Assembly: GCA_013002465.1 (NCBI GenBank)
Contig: JABDJO010000098.1
Span: 1 to 61,738 of the forward strand
Source of the DNA: Silicimonas sp.
GTDB taxonomy: Bacteria > Pseudomonadota > Alphaproteobacteria > Rhodobacterales > Rhodobacteraceae
Direction of reading: 5' to 3'
DNA: 61,738 nucleotides
Shown: positions 19,953 to 29,424 of the stretch, one piece after another
Layout of the letters: every line of letters begins with the position of its first letter
How positions within the stretch are numbered: position 1 is the stretch's first letter
Notes under the pieces: model-generated
Seen by the model: only the letters and a program-made list of their open reading frames with translations
Databases searched by the model: none
Told to the model about the DNA's origin: nothing
Made by a program: the position numbers and the translations under genes

Positions 19953-20861
19953 ATGGGACGCAAGCTTCCGCCCTTTGCCGCAGTTCGAGCTTTTGAAGCG
20001 GCCGCGCGGCATTTGTCTTTCAGCAAGGCCGCTGATGAGCTTTGCTTGTCACCCTCGGCCATCAGCCATCAAGTCCGTGCCTTGGAAGATTTTTTAGACA
20101 CAAAACTTTTCGAGCGTTGCAATAACAGGATGCAACTTACCCAGACCGGCAAATCCTACTCGGGGAAAATGACATCTCTTCTCGATACGCTTGAGGCAAA
20201 CACATCAGGCATTACAGGAGGCGCAAACCAGACACTGCGGGTTCTCTGCACACCGGGTTTCGCGGCACGCTGGCTTGTCCCACGGCTTGACAAGTTCATC
20301 GAGCCCTCAGCAGTTCGCCTTCGCGTTTCCGTTGGCGCACCGTCGACGGATTTTCAGACCAATGATGCCGACGTCGTTATCGGTTGGTCCGACGACCCGG
20401 TTGCAGGCGCCGAGGTTGTTCCGTTGATGCAGTCTGGTAGGTATCCCGTTGCCTCTCCGAGCTTCATACGCGATCACCGTATCGAAGAACCACAGGACCT
20501 GTGTCGCGTTACGTTGATGCACGACGAAACGAGGGACCAATGGCGGGAATGGTTCGCGGCCGCCGGAGTTGAACCGCCCGAGTTTCCGTGTGGTCCGGAA
20601 TTTCCGAATTGCGAGCTTGCGACTTCGGGCGCCGAACAAGGTCTCGGCGTCTCGCTTGCCTATGACTTGATGGTTCGCGAGACTGTCGCATCAGGTCGCC
20701 TGGTTCGTCTATTCGAACCTTTTACAATGCCGTTCGTGATCTATTCATTTGTCTGCCAGCGAAGCCGCGCGTCAGAGCCACTGATTTCAGCTTTCCGTGA
20801 ATTTGTCTTCAATGAAGTTGAGCCTGACGGCCGACCGGCCTTCTCGGCAGTTGCAGAGTAG
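19953..20861 (+). CDS. LysR-family transcriptional regulator, GcvA-like
   Basis: The 302-residue protein begins with MGRKLPPFAAVRAFEAAARHLSFSKAADEL and the helix-turn-helix LCLSPSAISHQVRALED, the pattern of the GcvA branch of LysR regulators. The substrate-binding domain occupies about residues 95-290. No operator is evident, and the target is not obvious: the neighbours are a secreted zincin gene (divergent) and tdk (convergent). Base composition here looks lower in GC than in the flanking genes. Confidence 0.9.
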   Translation: MGRKLPPFAAVRAFEAAARHLSFSKAADELCLSPSAISHQVRALEDFLDTKLFERCNNRMQLTQTGKSYSGKMTSLLDTLEANTSGITGGANQTLRVLCTPGFAARWLVPRLDKFIEPSAVRLRVSVGAPSTDFQTNDADVVIGWSDDPVAGAEVVPLMQSGRYPVASPSFIRDHRIEEPQDLCRVTLMHDETRDQWREWFAAAGVEPPEFPCGPEFPNCELATSGAEQGLGVSLAYDLMVRETVASGRLVRLFEPFTMPFVIYSFVCQRSRASEPLISAFREFVFNEVEPDGRPAFSAVAE

Positions 20862-20947
20862 AACGATAACTCACCCGTCAATTTCGCCAAGAGTGTTCTT
20901 TCACGCGAAGTCGTGGGTATTGTTGGCCGACGCCGCGCTTACCGCGC

Positions 20948-21529
20948 TCAACGATTCCCCGTTGCTTCGCGCCAGTGGCGGCGGCAGAGGGGGATATAGG
21001 TTTCGTTGCCGCCGATCTGGATCTGGGCGCCCGCCGTCATCGCGTTGCCGTCGGCATCCTGGCGCACGACCATGGTCGCCTTCTTGCCGCAATAGCAGAT
21101 CGTGCGGGCCTCGCGCATTTCGTCGGCCAAGGCCAGAAGAGCCGCCGATCCGGGGAATAATTCGCCCCGGAAATCAACGCGCAAGCCATAGCACATCACC
21201 GGCACGTTCAGGTCATCGACCGCGCGGGCCAGTTGCCAGACCTGGTCCTTGGTCAAAAACTGGGCTTCGTCGATGAAGGTGCAATCCACAGGACCCTGTT
21301 TCAGGCGCTTGTGGATCATGTCGAAAAGATCGCTGTCGGTATCGAACATATCCGCACTGGCCTCGATGCCGATGCGGCTTGCGATCTTGCCCTTGCCGGC
21401 GCGTCCGTCGATGGCGGCCGTCAGGTGATAGGTCGTCATCCCGCGTTCGCGATAGTTATAGGACGCCTGCAGCAAAAGCGTCGACTTGCCGGCGTTCATG
21501 GTCGAGTAGTGAAAGTAGAGTTTTGCCAT
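20948..21529 (-). CDS. tdk: Thymidine kinase
   Basis: Type II thymidine kinase makes dTMP from thymidine in the salvage pathway. The 193-residue protein shows the P-loop STMNAGKSTLLLQASYNY, the DEAQFL catalytic motif (Glu as base), the lasso region GLRVDFRGELFPGS and zinc Cys pairs CYCGKKA with a later C near LCRRHW. I chose ATG 21529 (MAKLYFHYSTMNAGKS), the normal family start; an ATG at 21544 would add five residues. Confidence 0.95.
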   Translation of the reverse strand: MAKLYFHYSTMNAGKSTLLLQASYNYRERGMTTYHLTAAIDGRAGKGKIASRIGIEASADMFDTDSDLFDMIHKRLKQGPVDCTFIDEAQFLTKDQVWQLARAVDDLNVPVMCYGLRVDFRGELFPGSAALLALADEMREARTICYCGKKATMVVRQDADGNAMTAGAQIQIGGNETYIPLCRRHWREATGNR

Positions 21530-21774
21530 GTATGCGGGGTACATTGACTGTCTCGAAGGGGCAATCCGGCAAATTCCAATCCTTAGACAATTCTAAAAAT
21601 GCCGCAGGATTGGATACCTAATGGCCCTTTCACGCCACATTATCGGCCAAATCTGGGGATAGACCGATCTTTGTCACAACAAGCGTGGTGGCGGCAGAAA
21701 CGGGCGATGTCTCTGGAATCAGAGCAAAACCTTGTGCCTTCTCGCTGAATGGTGACACCTGATTTGGGTGAGTT

Positions 21775-23106
21775 ATGGACGCAGGGTCACAACAGGCAGA
21801 TACGGGGACGGCAGAGTCCTTTGCTGACGCGCTGAAGCCGGGTACCGAGCTTCTGCATGGTCAGTTCCGTATCGAGAAGTTCCTGAACGCCGGTGGCTTC
21901 GGGATGACCTATCTTGCGCGCGACAGTCTGGACCGGATTGTCGTGATCAAGGAATGTTTCCCGTCATCCATGTGCTGCCGCAACAACGGCAAGGTCATGG
22001 CGCGGTCGCGCCAGCACCAGGCGGAATTCGATGCAGTCGTGAAACACTTCGGCGCCGAAGCGCGGCGTCTGTCGAAACTGCAGCACAACAACATCGTGGG
22101 TATCCACCAGGTCTTCGAAGACAATCTGACCGCCTATATGGCGCTGGATTTCGTTCGTGGCCGAGATTTGCTGGATACCATCGAAGACCCCAAGATGACG
22201 CTGCATCCGCGGGACGTGAAAGGCATCCTTCTGAGATGTCTTGAGGCGGTTCACTATATCCATACGAATGACGTCCTGCACCGCGACATCAGCCCCGACA
22301 ACATCCTGATCGACGGCAAGGGCAACCCCGTTCTGATCGACTTTGGCGCGGCCAAGGAAGAAGCCACGCGCGCCTCTCGCGCGCTGTCGGCACTTCACGT
22401 GGTCAAGGACGGCTATAGCCCCCACGAATTCTATATCGCGGGATCGACCCAGGATGCCTCGTCGGATCTTTATTCGCTTGGTGCAACCTTCTATCATGTG
22501 CTGACCGGCGAAGCGCCGCCCGACAGTCAGGCCCGTGTCAGCGCAATCGCCGCCGACCGCCCCGATCCCTATCGCCCGGTTTCCGGCAATTTCCCGCAGT
22601 TCGAAGATGCCTTCCTCCATGCCATCGACAAGGCGCTGTCGGTCTTTCCGCCCGACCGTATCCAGTCGGCGCGCGAATGGATCGAACTGGTGGACACCGA
22701 ACGGCGCCGCTCGGCGGCATTGGCGCAGGCCGAACTTGACCGTCAGATCGAACTGTCGATCTCGAAGCTTGTGCAGGAAACCAACAAGCAGGTGGAAGCC
22801 GACATAAAGGCTCAGGAAGTCAAGCAATCGGTTGAACGCAAGGAAGCACAGCGGTTGCAGAAGCTGGCGGAAGAACAGGCCCGCCAGCGCAAGAAGACCT
22901 TGGATGAACTGGCCATGCTGGACGACCAGACATTCATGCAGGAACAGGCCCGCGCCAGCCAGATGTCCGCCGAGCGGACGGCAAAGCAGGCCCACGACGA
23001 ACTTACCGGCACCGGCGGGAAAAAGAGGTCCATCCTCAGCCGGGTTCTTCCCTTCGGTCTATTGCGCGGCACGTTCCGCAGCGGTGGCCGGTCGGATTAT
23101 CTTTGA
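21775..23106 (+). CDS. Ser/Thr protein kinase with C-terminal coiled coil
   Basis: The 443-residue protein has a complete Hanks-type kinase domain at about residues 30-300. The glycine loop is NAGGFGMTYLARD (38-50), the ATP Lys is K59 in VVIKECFP, the catalytic loop is HRDISPDN with Asp171, and DFG has Asp189. After residue 305 a long charged coiled coil follows, rich in Glu, Gln and Lys, and the chain ends with the short hydrophobic-basic stretch SILSRVLPFGLLRG. No transmembrane helix is evident, unlike many PknB-type kinases. It is the first gene of a same-strand run with an FHA protein (11 bases on), a PP2C phosphatase and three GTPases, so it probably writes the phosphothreonine marks that the FHA domain reads. 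Confidence 0.93.
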   Translation: MDAGSQQADTGTAESFADALKPGTELLHGQFRIEKFLNAGGFGMTYLARDSLDRIVVIKECFPSSMCCRNNGKVMARSRQHQAEFDAVVKHFGAEARRLSKLQHNNIVGIHQVFEDNLTAYMALDFVRGRDLLDTIEDPKMTLHPRDVKGILLRCLEAVHYIHTNDVLHRDISPDNILIDGKGNPVLIDFGAAKEEATRASRALSALHVVKDGYSPHEFYIAGSTQDASSDLYSLGATFYHVLTGEAPPDSQARVSAIAADRPDPYRPVSGNFPQFEDAFLHAIDKALSVFPPDRIQSAREWIELVDTERRRSAALAQAELDRQIELSISKLVQETNKQVEADIKAQEVKQSVERKEAQRLQKLAEEQARQRKKTLDELAMLDDQTFMQEQARASQMSAERTAKQAHDELTGTGGKKRSILSRVLPFGLLRGTFRSGGRSDYL

Positions 23107-23117
23107 GAGGCAGAGCA

Positions 23118-24878
23118 ATGAAGATCTTGTCTAGAATGTTGTCGAAAAAGATTGATCCGGATCAAGCTCCGGCACCGGTCGATTTGCCCGAAGGGGAAAA
23201 GAGCTTGTCGCGGCCCGACCAACCCCTGGCTGACGATACCGGCAAGGTGAACCCGACCCGCGTCGCATCGCGCCGCCCCGTCGATGCCGACCCGACCGCA
23301 CCCGTCATGCCAAAGGCGGAAGAGCCCGAAGTGGCCGCTTCGGGATGGGCCGAGGACGACTGGGAAGACGACGGTTGGGACGACGACGAGGATTGGGGCG
23401 AAGAAGATTTCGACATGGAAACCCGTCGCCGGACAACCGACCGCAAGCAACTGGTCAGCGAAATCCGCGACGCCATGGATGCCGCGAAACGCATCCGGTC
23501 CGAACCCCAGGTCGCCGCTCCCTCTGCCGAGTCCGATGGCGAGTGGGTCGAGGACGAAGAGTTCGGCCGCAAGGCCATGGCACGCAGTCAAATGTCGGAC
23601 CCCGAGAACGAGGAACGGATCCTTGAAAAGACCGAATCCGTGATGATAGACCGCGAAACCAGTCGCCGACGCTCGGCCATGGCGCATCTGAAAGCCGCCG
23701 CCGCGGCCACCAAGGCCGACCGTGTTCTGCGCCACGTGGTCAGCCGCGATCCTTCGGCCGATCCCGAAGAACAAAGTCCTTACCGGGACGATCTGGCGAA
23801 GGTGGTGCGCCCACATTCGACCAGCCGGCCGATCAGCCGCATCGTATCGCGCCCCAACACCCGCTCGCCAGTCTGGGATCAGGGGGCTGGCGACGAGGAT
23901 GCCGCCCTGTTCGCCGCCGCCGAAGACAGTATGATGGAGGACCCAGCCGTGTCCGTAGAAGACGAATTGGCCGCCGCAGAAGCGGAACGCATTGCGAGGT
24001 CTCCCAGCGATCTCAGCGAAGAAGACTTCGCCGACGACACCCCGATGGCCGCCCCCGGCGAAGGTGCCGAAACCTTCCCCGCAAGCCCCTTTGCCCGCCA
24101 GCAAAGCATGCCTGCGCCGGAAAGCCAGAACGCCTTTGACGACATCGACGAAGATGACTTCGACGATGAGGACGAGGATTTCGACGAAGACGACGATTTC
24201 GCACCGCGCCCCAGCCGGGTCGTGTCGGAAGCGGTCGCCTTTGCCAATGCCCCTGATGAAGTGATCGATACATCACCGCCGGAAACCGAGGTTCGCAAGA
24301 AGATCTGGGAAATGGCCGACGAGGTTGCTTCGGAGATCGAAAAAACCAAGGAAGAACCGGAAGACATTACAGAAGTCGTTCCAGCGGTTACCGGTCGGGC
24401 CGGACGCAGTTCAGGTGGACGCGTGAAGACCCGCCTTCTGGGCTTTCAGGCCGAGGATGCAGGCAGCGCGGATGTCTTTGAGGCTCAAAAACCTACTGAA
24501 CTTTCCGGTCAGGCACAATTCCCGGCCGGATGGATCGTGGTGGTCGACGGTCCTGGTCGCGGCGCGAGCTTTACACTGCACAGTGGCGTCAGCCAGATCG
24601 GGCGCGGCGAGGATCAGGCGGTGCGGCTGGACTTCGGCGACACCTCGATCAGCAGAAACAACCATGCTGCGGTCGCCTATGACGACGAGCAGGGCAAGTT
24701 CTATCTGGGTCACGGCGGCAAGTCGAACCTGGTGCGCCTGAATGACATGCCGGTATTGTCGACCGAAATGATGAACAACGGTGACAAGATCCGGATCGGT
24801 GAAACGACGTTGCGGTTCGTCGCCCTTTGCGGCGAAGAATTCACCTGGTCTTCCGCGGGAGATGAAGCTGCAGAATGA
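23118..24878 (+). CDS. Acidic FHA-domain protein
   Basis: The 586-residue protein has a long, mostly disordered N-terminal part of about 465 residues with two strongly acidic clusters: around residue 78 (EDDWEDDGWDDDEDWGEED) and around residue 340 (DIDEDDFDDEDEDFDEDDD). It ends with one FHA domain (about 470-570): SQIGRGEDQAVRLDF, SISRNNHAAVAYD and a later N in SNLVRLND, the Gly-Arg, Ser and His/Asn that hold phosphothreonine. A short N-terminal stretch KILSRMLSKK resembles the kinase C-terminus. ATG 23118 is preferred over 23103 because GAGAGGCAG precedes it. The stop overlaps the phosphatase start (ATGA). It is likely the phospho-dependent adaptor of the system. Confidence 0.9.
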   Translation: MKILSRMLSKKIDPDQAPAPVDLPEGEKSLSRPDQPLADDTGKVNPTRVASRRPVDADPTAPVMPKAEEPEVAASGWAEDDWEDDGWDDDEDWGEEDFDMETRRRTTDRKQLVSEIRDAMDAAKRIRSEPQVAAPSAESDGEWVEDEEFGRKAMARSQMSDPENEERILEKTESVMIDRETSRRRSAMAHLKAAAAATKADRVLRHVVSRDPSADPEEQSPYRDDLAKVVRPHSTSRPISRIVSRPNTRSPVWDQGAGDEDAALFAAAEDSMMEDPAVSVEDELAAAEAERIARSPSDLSEEDFADDTPMAAPGEGAETFPASPFARQQSMPAPESQNAFDDIDEDDFDDEDEDFDEDDDFAPRPSRVVSEAVAFANAPDEVIDTSPPETEVRKKIWEMADEVASEIEKTKEEPEDITEVVPAVTGRAGRSSGGRVKTRLLGFQAEDAGSADVFEAQKPTELSGQAQFPAGWIVVVDGPGRGASFTLHSGVSQIGRGEDQAVRLDFGDTSISRNNHAAVAYDDEQGKFYLGHGGKSNLVRLNDMPVLSTEMMNNGDKIRIGETTLRFVALCGEEFTWSSAGDEAAE

Positions 24879-25888
24879 ACGGCACGCCGGACATAAAGTA
24901 CGACGTTGCGTCGGTTCTTAATCGTGGTCACCGCGATTATCAGGAAGACGCAATCGCCACGGATTTCCCGCTTGGCGCCGATTTCGGCTATGCTGTCCTG
25001 TCGGATGGCATGGGCGGGCATGCGGCGGGCGATGTGGCGTCGAAAATTGTCGTGACTGAAGTGTTCAGCGAGCTGAAGTTTCAGTCATCGGACGCCGATG
25101 GCTTTGAGGCCGATGTCGGAAGTGTCCTGAAAAACGCTGCCGTTTCGGCCAATGAATGCATGGCCGCCCATGCCATGACCAACCCGCAGACCGCGGGGAT
25201 GGGGGCGACCCTGGTGGCGCCGGTGCTTATTCGCGATTGCCTGTTCTGGATTTCGATCGGCGATTCGCCGCTTTATCTGATGCGCAACGGCCGCTTGCGC
25301 CAGTTGAACGAAGACCACTCGCTTGGTCCGCATATCGACTACATGGTGCGCTCGGGCATGATGCCCGAGGACGTCGGGCGCAATCACCCTGACCGAAATG
25401 CCCTGACCTCGGTGCTTATCGGCGAAGCGATCGAGCGCATCGACTGCCCCGACCGCCCGTTCCGCCTGAAATCCGGCGACATTCTTGTGGTGGCCAGCGA
25501 CGGTCTGCAGTTCCTGTCGAACGCGCAAATCACGCGCATCGTCGAGGAAAACGCCGAAGGTGGAAGCGCGGCCATCGCCGAGACATTGCTGGAAGAACTG
25601 CGCGAACTGGACGATCCCGAACAGGACAACATCTGCTTTTCGGTCATCAAGGTCGAAATGAAAGATGCGAACAAGGATCATAACATCTTTTCGCCCGAGT
25701 TCGAACGTCGCAAGTCGCGGTCTCCGCGCGTGACGACGCGCCCGATCAAACCCGAAGATGTCCCCGATCCAGAAGAGATGCCCGCATCCGTTGCCCAGGC
25801 AACCAATGGCGCAGCCAAATCCGACGAAGGCGAAACCACCCCGATCTTCTTGAGACGGCGATGGCTGGCAACTGACGGTGGGGCATGA
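24875..25888 (+). CDS. PP2C-family protein phosphatase
   Basis: This 337-residue protein has a full PP2C domain at about residues 9-255: RDYQEDA (metal Asp25), LSDGMGGHAAGDVAS (Asp44), GMGATLVAPVL, WISIGDSPLYLMRNG, DILVVASDGLQFLS and the terminal EQDNICF with the last Asp/Asn metal pair. All acidic ligands are in place, so it should be an active Mn/Mg-dependent Ser/Thr phosphatase. Residues 256-337 are a low-complexity tail. It overlaps both neighbours by ATGA, which couples its dose to the FHA protein and the first GTPase. It is the eraser of the kinase-FHA pair. Confidence 0.93.
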   Translation: MNGTPDIKYDVASVLNRGHRDYQEDAIATDFPLGADFGYAVLSDGMGGHAAGDVASKIVVTEVFSELKFQSSDADGFEADVGSVLKNAAVSANECMAAHAMTNPQTAGMGATLVAPVLIRDCLFWISIGDSPLYLMRNGRLRQLNEDHSLGPHIDYMVRSGMMPEDVGRNHPDRNALTSVLIGEAIERIDCPDRPFRLKSGDILVVASDGLQFLSNAQITRIVEENAEGGSAAIAETLLEELRELDDPEQDNICFSVIKVEMKDANKDHNIFSPEFERRKSRSPRVTTRPIKPEDVPDPEEMPASVAQATNGAAKSDEGETTPIFLRRRWLATDGGA

Positions 25889-27183
25889 AGGACCATTCCT
25901 CTGACGAAACGGTAATTGAACGTCTTCAGGGCGCACTGATCTCTGAAGCGATGCCGAAGTCTGCCCGCCAGTACGCTCAACACCTTCTGAACCGCCTGTC
26001 GCAACCGGTGCGTGTCTCCGTTCTTGGCGCGCGGCGGTCGGGCAAATCCGAGCTGGTCAACATGTTCCTTGGCCGTCGCCTGATGCCGAAGGATTCCAAT
26101 TTGCCGACGACCGAGTTCGTCTGGGGCGAACACGAAACCATGACGGTGACCGCGGCGGACGGGTCGATCAAGGAATTCGACACCATTGACCTGGAATCGC
26201 TGGCCGATCAGGACGTCGCGTTTCTGAAGCTTGAACTTCCTGCGGAAATTCTGAAGCGAATCAATTTGTTAGAGGTCGTAACGAACGGCGCCCTGAGCGA
26301 GTTTGAATCTGCTGTCGACTGGGCCGTGCGGCGCACCGACATCGCGCTTTGGTGCAGCCAGGATTTTGGTGAATCCGAGCAGACCATCTGGTCGCGCGTG
26401 CCCGACAGCCTGAAGGACCACGCTTTCCTGGTGCTGACCAAGGCCGATGTTCTGTCGGCGAAAAAGGTTCTTTCCAAGCACGTGGCCGATCTGGAATCCA
26501 TCGTTGCCGAAGAATTCCATTCGCTTTTCGCAGTGGCCACGTTGCAGGCCGTGCGCGCCCATGAAGGCGACAGGGTAAACGAGGCGAAATTTCACGCGTC
26601 GGGCGGTGCGGCCCTGGCCTCCGAAGTGCTGCGCCATGCCGAACGGGGACGGCGCGCTGATTTCGATTCCGCCCACATGTTCCTGATGCGGTACCGCGCG
26701 AATTCGGCCGAAACTGTCCGGCCACATTCCAAGCCGCGCCTGGTCGAAGACAGCGACGAGCGCGCCGCGGAGGCGGCAAGCACGCCTGCGCCCGAACCGG
26801 CACCCGAACCCGCGCCGGTTCCCGAAACGCCGGTGCCGGATATGCCGTCGGCGCCCAAGGTCGAGAATGTTGCGCTTTTCACCGAAGCAACGCGGTTCCT
26901 CAAACGGCGTGGTGACAGCCTTTGCGAAGCGGCGAATTCACTTGGCGAAGGCAAGGCCAAGCCCCTGATCGAAAAATGCGTCGACGCAGTCGAACATCTT
27001 GTCGATCTGTTCAGCCAAGACGAAAGCGGCTGCGAAGCCAGCGATGCCTTCATCGACGAATTGGCCGAGGCCTCGGACATGATGGTTTTGATGCAGGTCG
27101 AGGACGGCGACGGTCCGGCAGCGGATGCGGTGACATTACTGCTGCAGTTGCGCCGCGACATGGAGATGCAGATGGCCGCGTGA
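25885..27183 (+). CDS. P-loop GTPase-like protein with degenerate switch motif (GTPase 1)
   Basis: The 432-residue protein has a Walker A/G1 motif GARRSGKS at 48-55 and a G4-like LTKAD. Where a G3 DxxG would be expected it reads LLEVVTNGAL, so the usual Asp and PG are missing. The segment RRTDIALWCSQDFGESEQTIWSRVPDSL is similar to the third GTPase of this run (NADIVIWCSH and AAVWSTLPPTL), showing the two are related. A Pro-Ala-Glu linker near residues 295-315 leads to a helical C-terminal domain of about 110 residues. It overlaps the phosphatase gene by ATGA. It may bind GTP without normal hydrolysis and act as a regulatory partner; this is inference. Confidence 0.8.
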   Translation: MKDHSSDETVIERLQGALISEAMPKSARQYAQHLLNRLSQPVRVSVLGARRSGKSELVNMFLGRRLMPKDSNLPTTEFVWGEHETMTVTAADGSIKEFDTIDLESLADQDVAFLKLELPAEILKRINLLEVVTNGALSEFESAVDWAVRRTDIALWCSQDFGESEQTIWSRVPDSLKDHAFLVLTKADVLSAKKVLSKHVADLESIVAEEFHSLFAVATLQAVRAHEGDRVNEAKFHASGGAALASEVLRHAERGRRADFDSAHMFLMRYRANSAETVRPHSKPRLVEDSDERAAEAASTPAPEPAPEPAPVPETPVPDMPSAPKVENVALFTEATRFLKRRGDSLCEAANSLGEGKAKPLIEKCVDAVEHLVDLFSQDESGCEASDAFIDELAEASDMMVLMQVEDGDGPAADAVTLLLQLRRDMEMQMAA

Positions 27184-27338
27184 TCGGCGCGGCATATGAG
27201 GGCAACAAACCGCCCAAACAACCGCGATTGACCGGAAATGCGCCACAAAAAGGCCATGTTAACCGGGAATTGTAGATAATGAGGGACACCGGAAGGCGTC
27301 CTCTGAGGTTTAAAAAGTAGGCGTTTGGCAGGATAGCG

Positions 27339-29402
27339 ATGAATGTGGATGCAAACATTTCGGCGGGGGCATCGCCTGGGACCGAAAATGCGGAGCTCTT
27401 GAGCCTTGGGTTCGAGAGTCTTCAGCCATTTATTCAAAGATCGCTGGATCTGCGTCAAACCCTTGTCAGGTTGGGCAAACTTGGCGACAAGGCCACCAAT
27501 CGGGCCGCGCGGAAACTGCACCATCAACTGAAAAATGCCGAACCCTCGGTGACCATGATCGGTCAGGTCAAGGCCGGCAAGACCTCGTTGGTGAATGCGA
27601 TGGTCGGGGTGCCGGATCTTTTGCCGGCGGATGTGAACCCCTGGACGTCGGTTGTGACATCCTTGCACATGAGCCCCCATGCAGCGCCCGAGGACAATCG
27701 CGCCAGCTTCCGGTTCTTCGACATGGAAGAATGGGGGCGACTTTTGGATCGCGGCGGACGTATCGGTGAACTGGCCGCCCGCGCCGGGGCCGAGGACGAG
27801 CTTGAAAAAGTCCGCGAACAGGTTGTCGAGATGCGGGAAAAATCTCGCAAACGCCTTGGCGACAAGTTCGAGATGCTGCTTGGTCAGCAGCACGAGTACA
27901 ATTACATCGACGGCGATCTGATCGAACGCTACGTCTGTCTTGGCGACGATTTCGAAGACGATACCGAAACCAGCCAGACCCAGGGCAGGTTTGCCGATAT
28001 CACCAAGTCGGCGCAGCTTTTCATGCATCGCCCCGATCTGCCGATGCCCTTGTGCGTGCGTGACACGCCGGGCGTGAACGACACCTTCATGATCCGCGAA
28101 CAGATAACCATCCGCGCGATCCGCGAAAGCCGGATCTGCATTGTGGTTCTTGCCGCCCACCAGGCGCTGTCCTCGGTCGACCTGGCGCTGATCCGCATGA
28201 TCGCGAACGTGAAATCGCGCGAGGTTATCATCGCCGTCAACCGCATCGACGAGTTGAGCGATCCCAAGACCCAGATCCCCGAAATCCGCGACAGCATTCG
28301 CCAGACCCTGATTGATCACAACGGCCCGGAAGATGCCCAGATCATCTTTACCTCGGCCTTCTGCGCCAACGCCGCGTTGATGGGGCAGACCGATATTCTG
28401 GATCAAAAGGCGCTGAACGCCCTGTCGGACTGGGCCAAGGACGAAGGTCTTCTTCCAGACCAACTTGGTGGGATCGAGGAACTGTTGTGGCGGCTTTCTG
28501 GGCTGCCCGCGATCTATGCGGCCCTAAGCGAACGCATTTCCGAAGGCATGGGCCAGGAACTGCTGGACCGGGTCGCGAAATCGGCGATGAACCTGGCCAA
28601 TGGCATGAGTGCCGCGCAACAGGTTGTGTCGCGCCGCGACGACGACGTCGATCTGCCACCCCTGGAACTTGGTCAGATGGACGACGAGATTGGCCGCGTT
28701 GAACAGGGCGCCATCGCGGACATGACCGAAGTATTCGATGCCGCGATCGAGGATTTTCACAAACGCCTGGAACGGTCGCACCGCAGCTTCCTGGAGCGCG
28801 CGACGGGATCGCTTTTGCAGCATCTCGATACGCACGGTGAAGACGAGCTTTGGGAATATGACCCAACCGGTCTGCGTATCCTGATGCGCACCGCCTATCA
28901 GGTCTTCGGGCGCAATGCGCAACGGGGCACCAAGCTGGTCCTGACCCAGACGGCGCAGGATTATGCAGCGCTTTATCACCGGTTGTTCGAGGTGTCGGAC
29001 GACGATTTCGGGATCGAGGCGCCAAGTGCGCCGCGCATTCCCTCGCCGGTTCTGTTGGGGCAGACGATCGCCCTTGACCTGAAAGGCACCTGGTGGAGCA
29101 GATGGTGGCACAAGCGGCGCGGCTATCGCAGCTTTGCGACCGAATTTGCCGATATCATCAAGGCGGAAACCGACCCGATCGTCGAAGCACTGCGCGGTGC
29201 CCATGCGGAATCGATCCGGGATGCGGCGATGGAAGTTCTGCAGGAATTCCTTGCCGAGCAGCGCGCGATCCTGGCCCGCATCGCCGAGCAGGCTGGCGGG
29301 CAGTCAAGCGATGTCGGCACAATGTTGGATGAAAGCACCTCTGCGTCGAAGCGGGCGGAATTGAAGCAGGCCATCGACAGCCTGACCGGCTTTGCGGCGT
29401 GA
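27339..29402 (+). CDS. Dynamin-family GTPase (GTPase 2)
   Basis: The 687-residue protein is the largest of the three GTPases and the most dynamin-like. G1 is GQVKAGKT (75-82), switch II is VRDTPGVND, G4 is AVNRIDEL. A long helical insertion with coiled-coil character separates G1 and G3 (about 130-215), and helical regions fill the C-terminal half. Near residues 585-598 there is an aromatic-basic patch, GTWWSRWWHKRRGYRSF, that could insert into or lie on a membrane like the paddle of bacterial dynamin-like proteins. The start is the ATG at 27339 after GGATAG. A 155-base gap separates it from GTPase 1, so a second promoter is possible. Confidence 0.87.
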   Translation: MNVDANISAGASPGTENAELLSLGFESLQPFIQRSLDLRQTLVRLGKLGDKATNRAARKLHHQLKNAEPSVTMIGQVKAGKTSLVNAMVGVPDLLPADVNPWTSVVTSLHMSPHAAPEDNRASFRFFDMEEWGRLLDRGGRIGELAARAGAEDELEKVREQVVEMREKSRKRLGDKFEMLLGQQHEYNYIDGDLIERYVCLGDDFEDDTETSQTQGRFADITKSAQLFMHRPDLPMPLCVRDTPGVNDTFMIREQITIRAIRESRICIVVLAAHQALSSVDLALIRMIANVKSREVIIAVNRIDELSDPKTQIPEIRDSIRQTLIDHNGPEDAQIIFTSAFCANAALMGQTDILDQKALNALSDWAKDEGLLPDQLGGIEELLWRLSGLPAIYAALSERISEGMGQELLDRVAKSAMNLANGMSAAQQVVSRRDDDVDLPPLELGQMDDEIGRVEQGAIADMTEVFDAAIEDFHKRLERSHRSFLERATGSLLQHLDTHGEDELWEYDPTGLRILMRTAYQVFGRNAQRGTKLVLTQTAQDYAALYHRLFEVSDDDFGIEAPSAPRIPSPVLLGQTIALDLKGTWWSRWWHKRRGYRSFATEFADIIKAETDPIVEALRGAHAESIRDAAMEVLQEFLAEQRAILARIAEQAGGQSSDVGTMLDESTSASKRAELKQAIDSLTGFAA

Positions 29403-29424
29403 CGAAACGTAAGGAACGTTTGAT

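Noticed and set aside
21775-25888. Type VI secretion regulatory trio (PpkA-Fha-PppA)
   Set aside because: The layout is similar, but no Tss structural gene occurs within the window, and the following genes are GTPases.
26592-28463. A 623-codon open frame antisense to GTPases 1 and 2
   Set aside because: It mirrors the codon bias of the GC-rich sense genes, spans the non-coding gap between them and has no recognisable domain.
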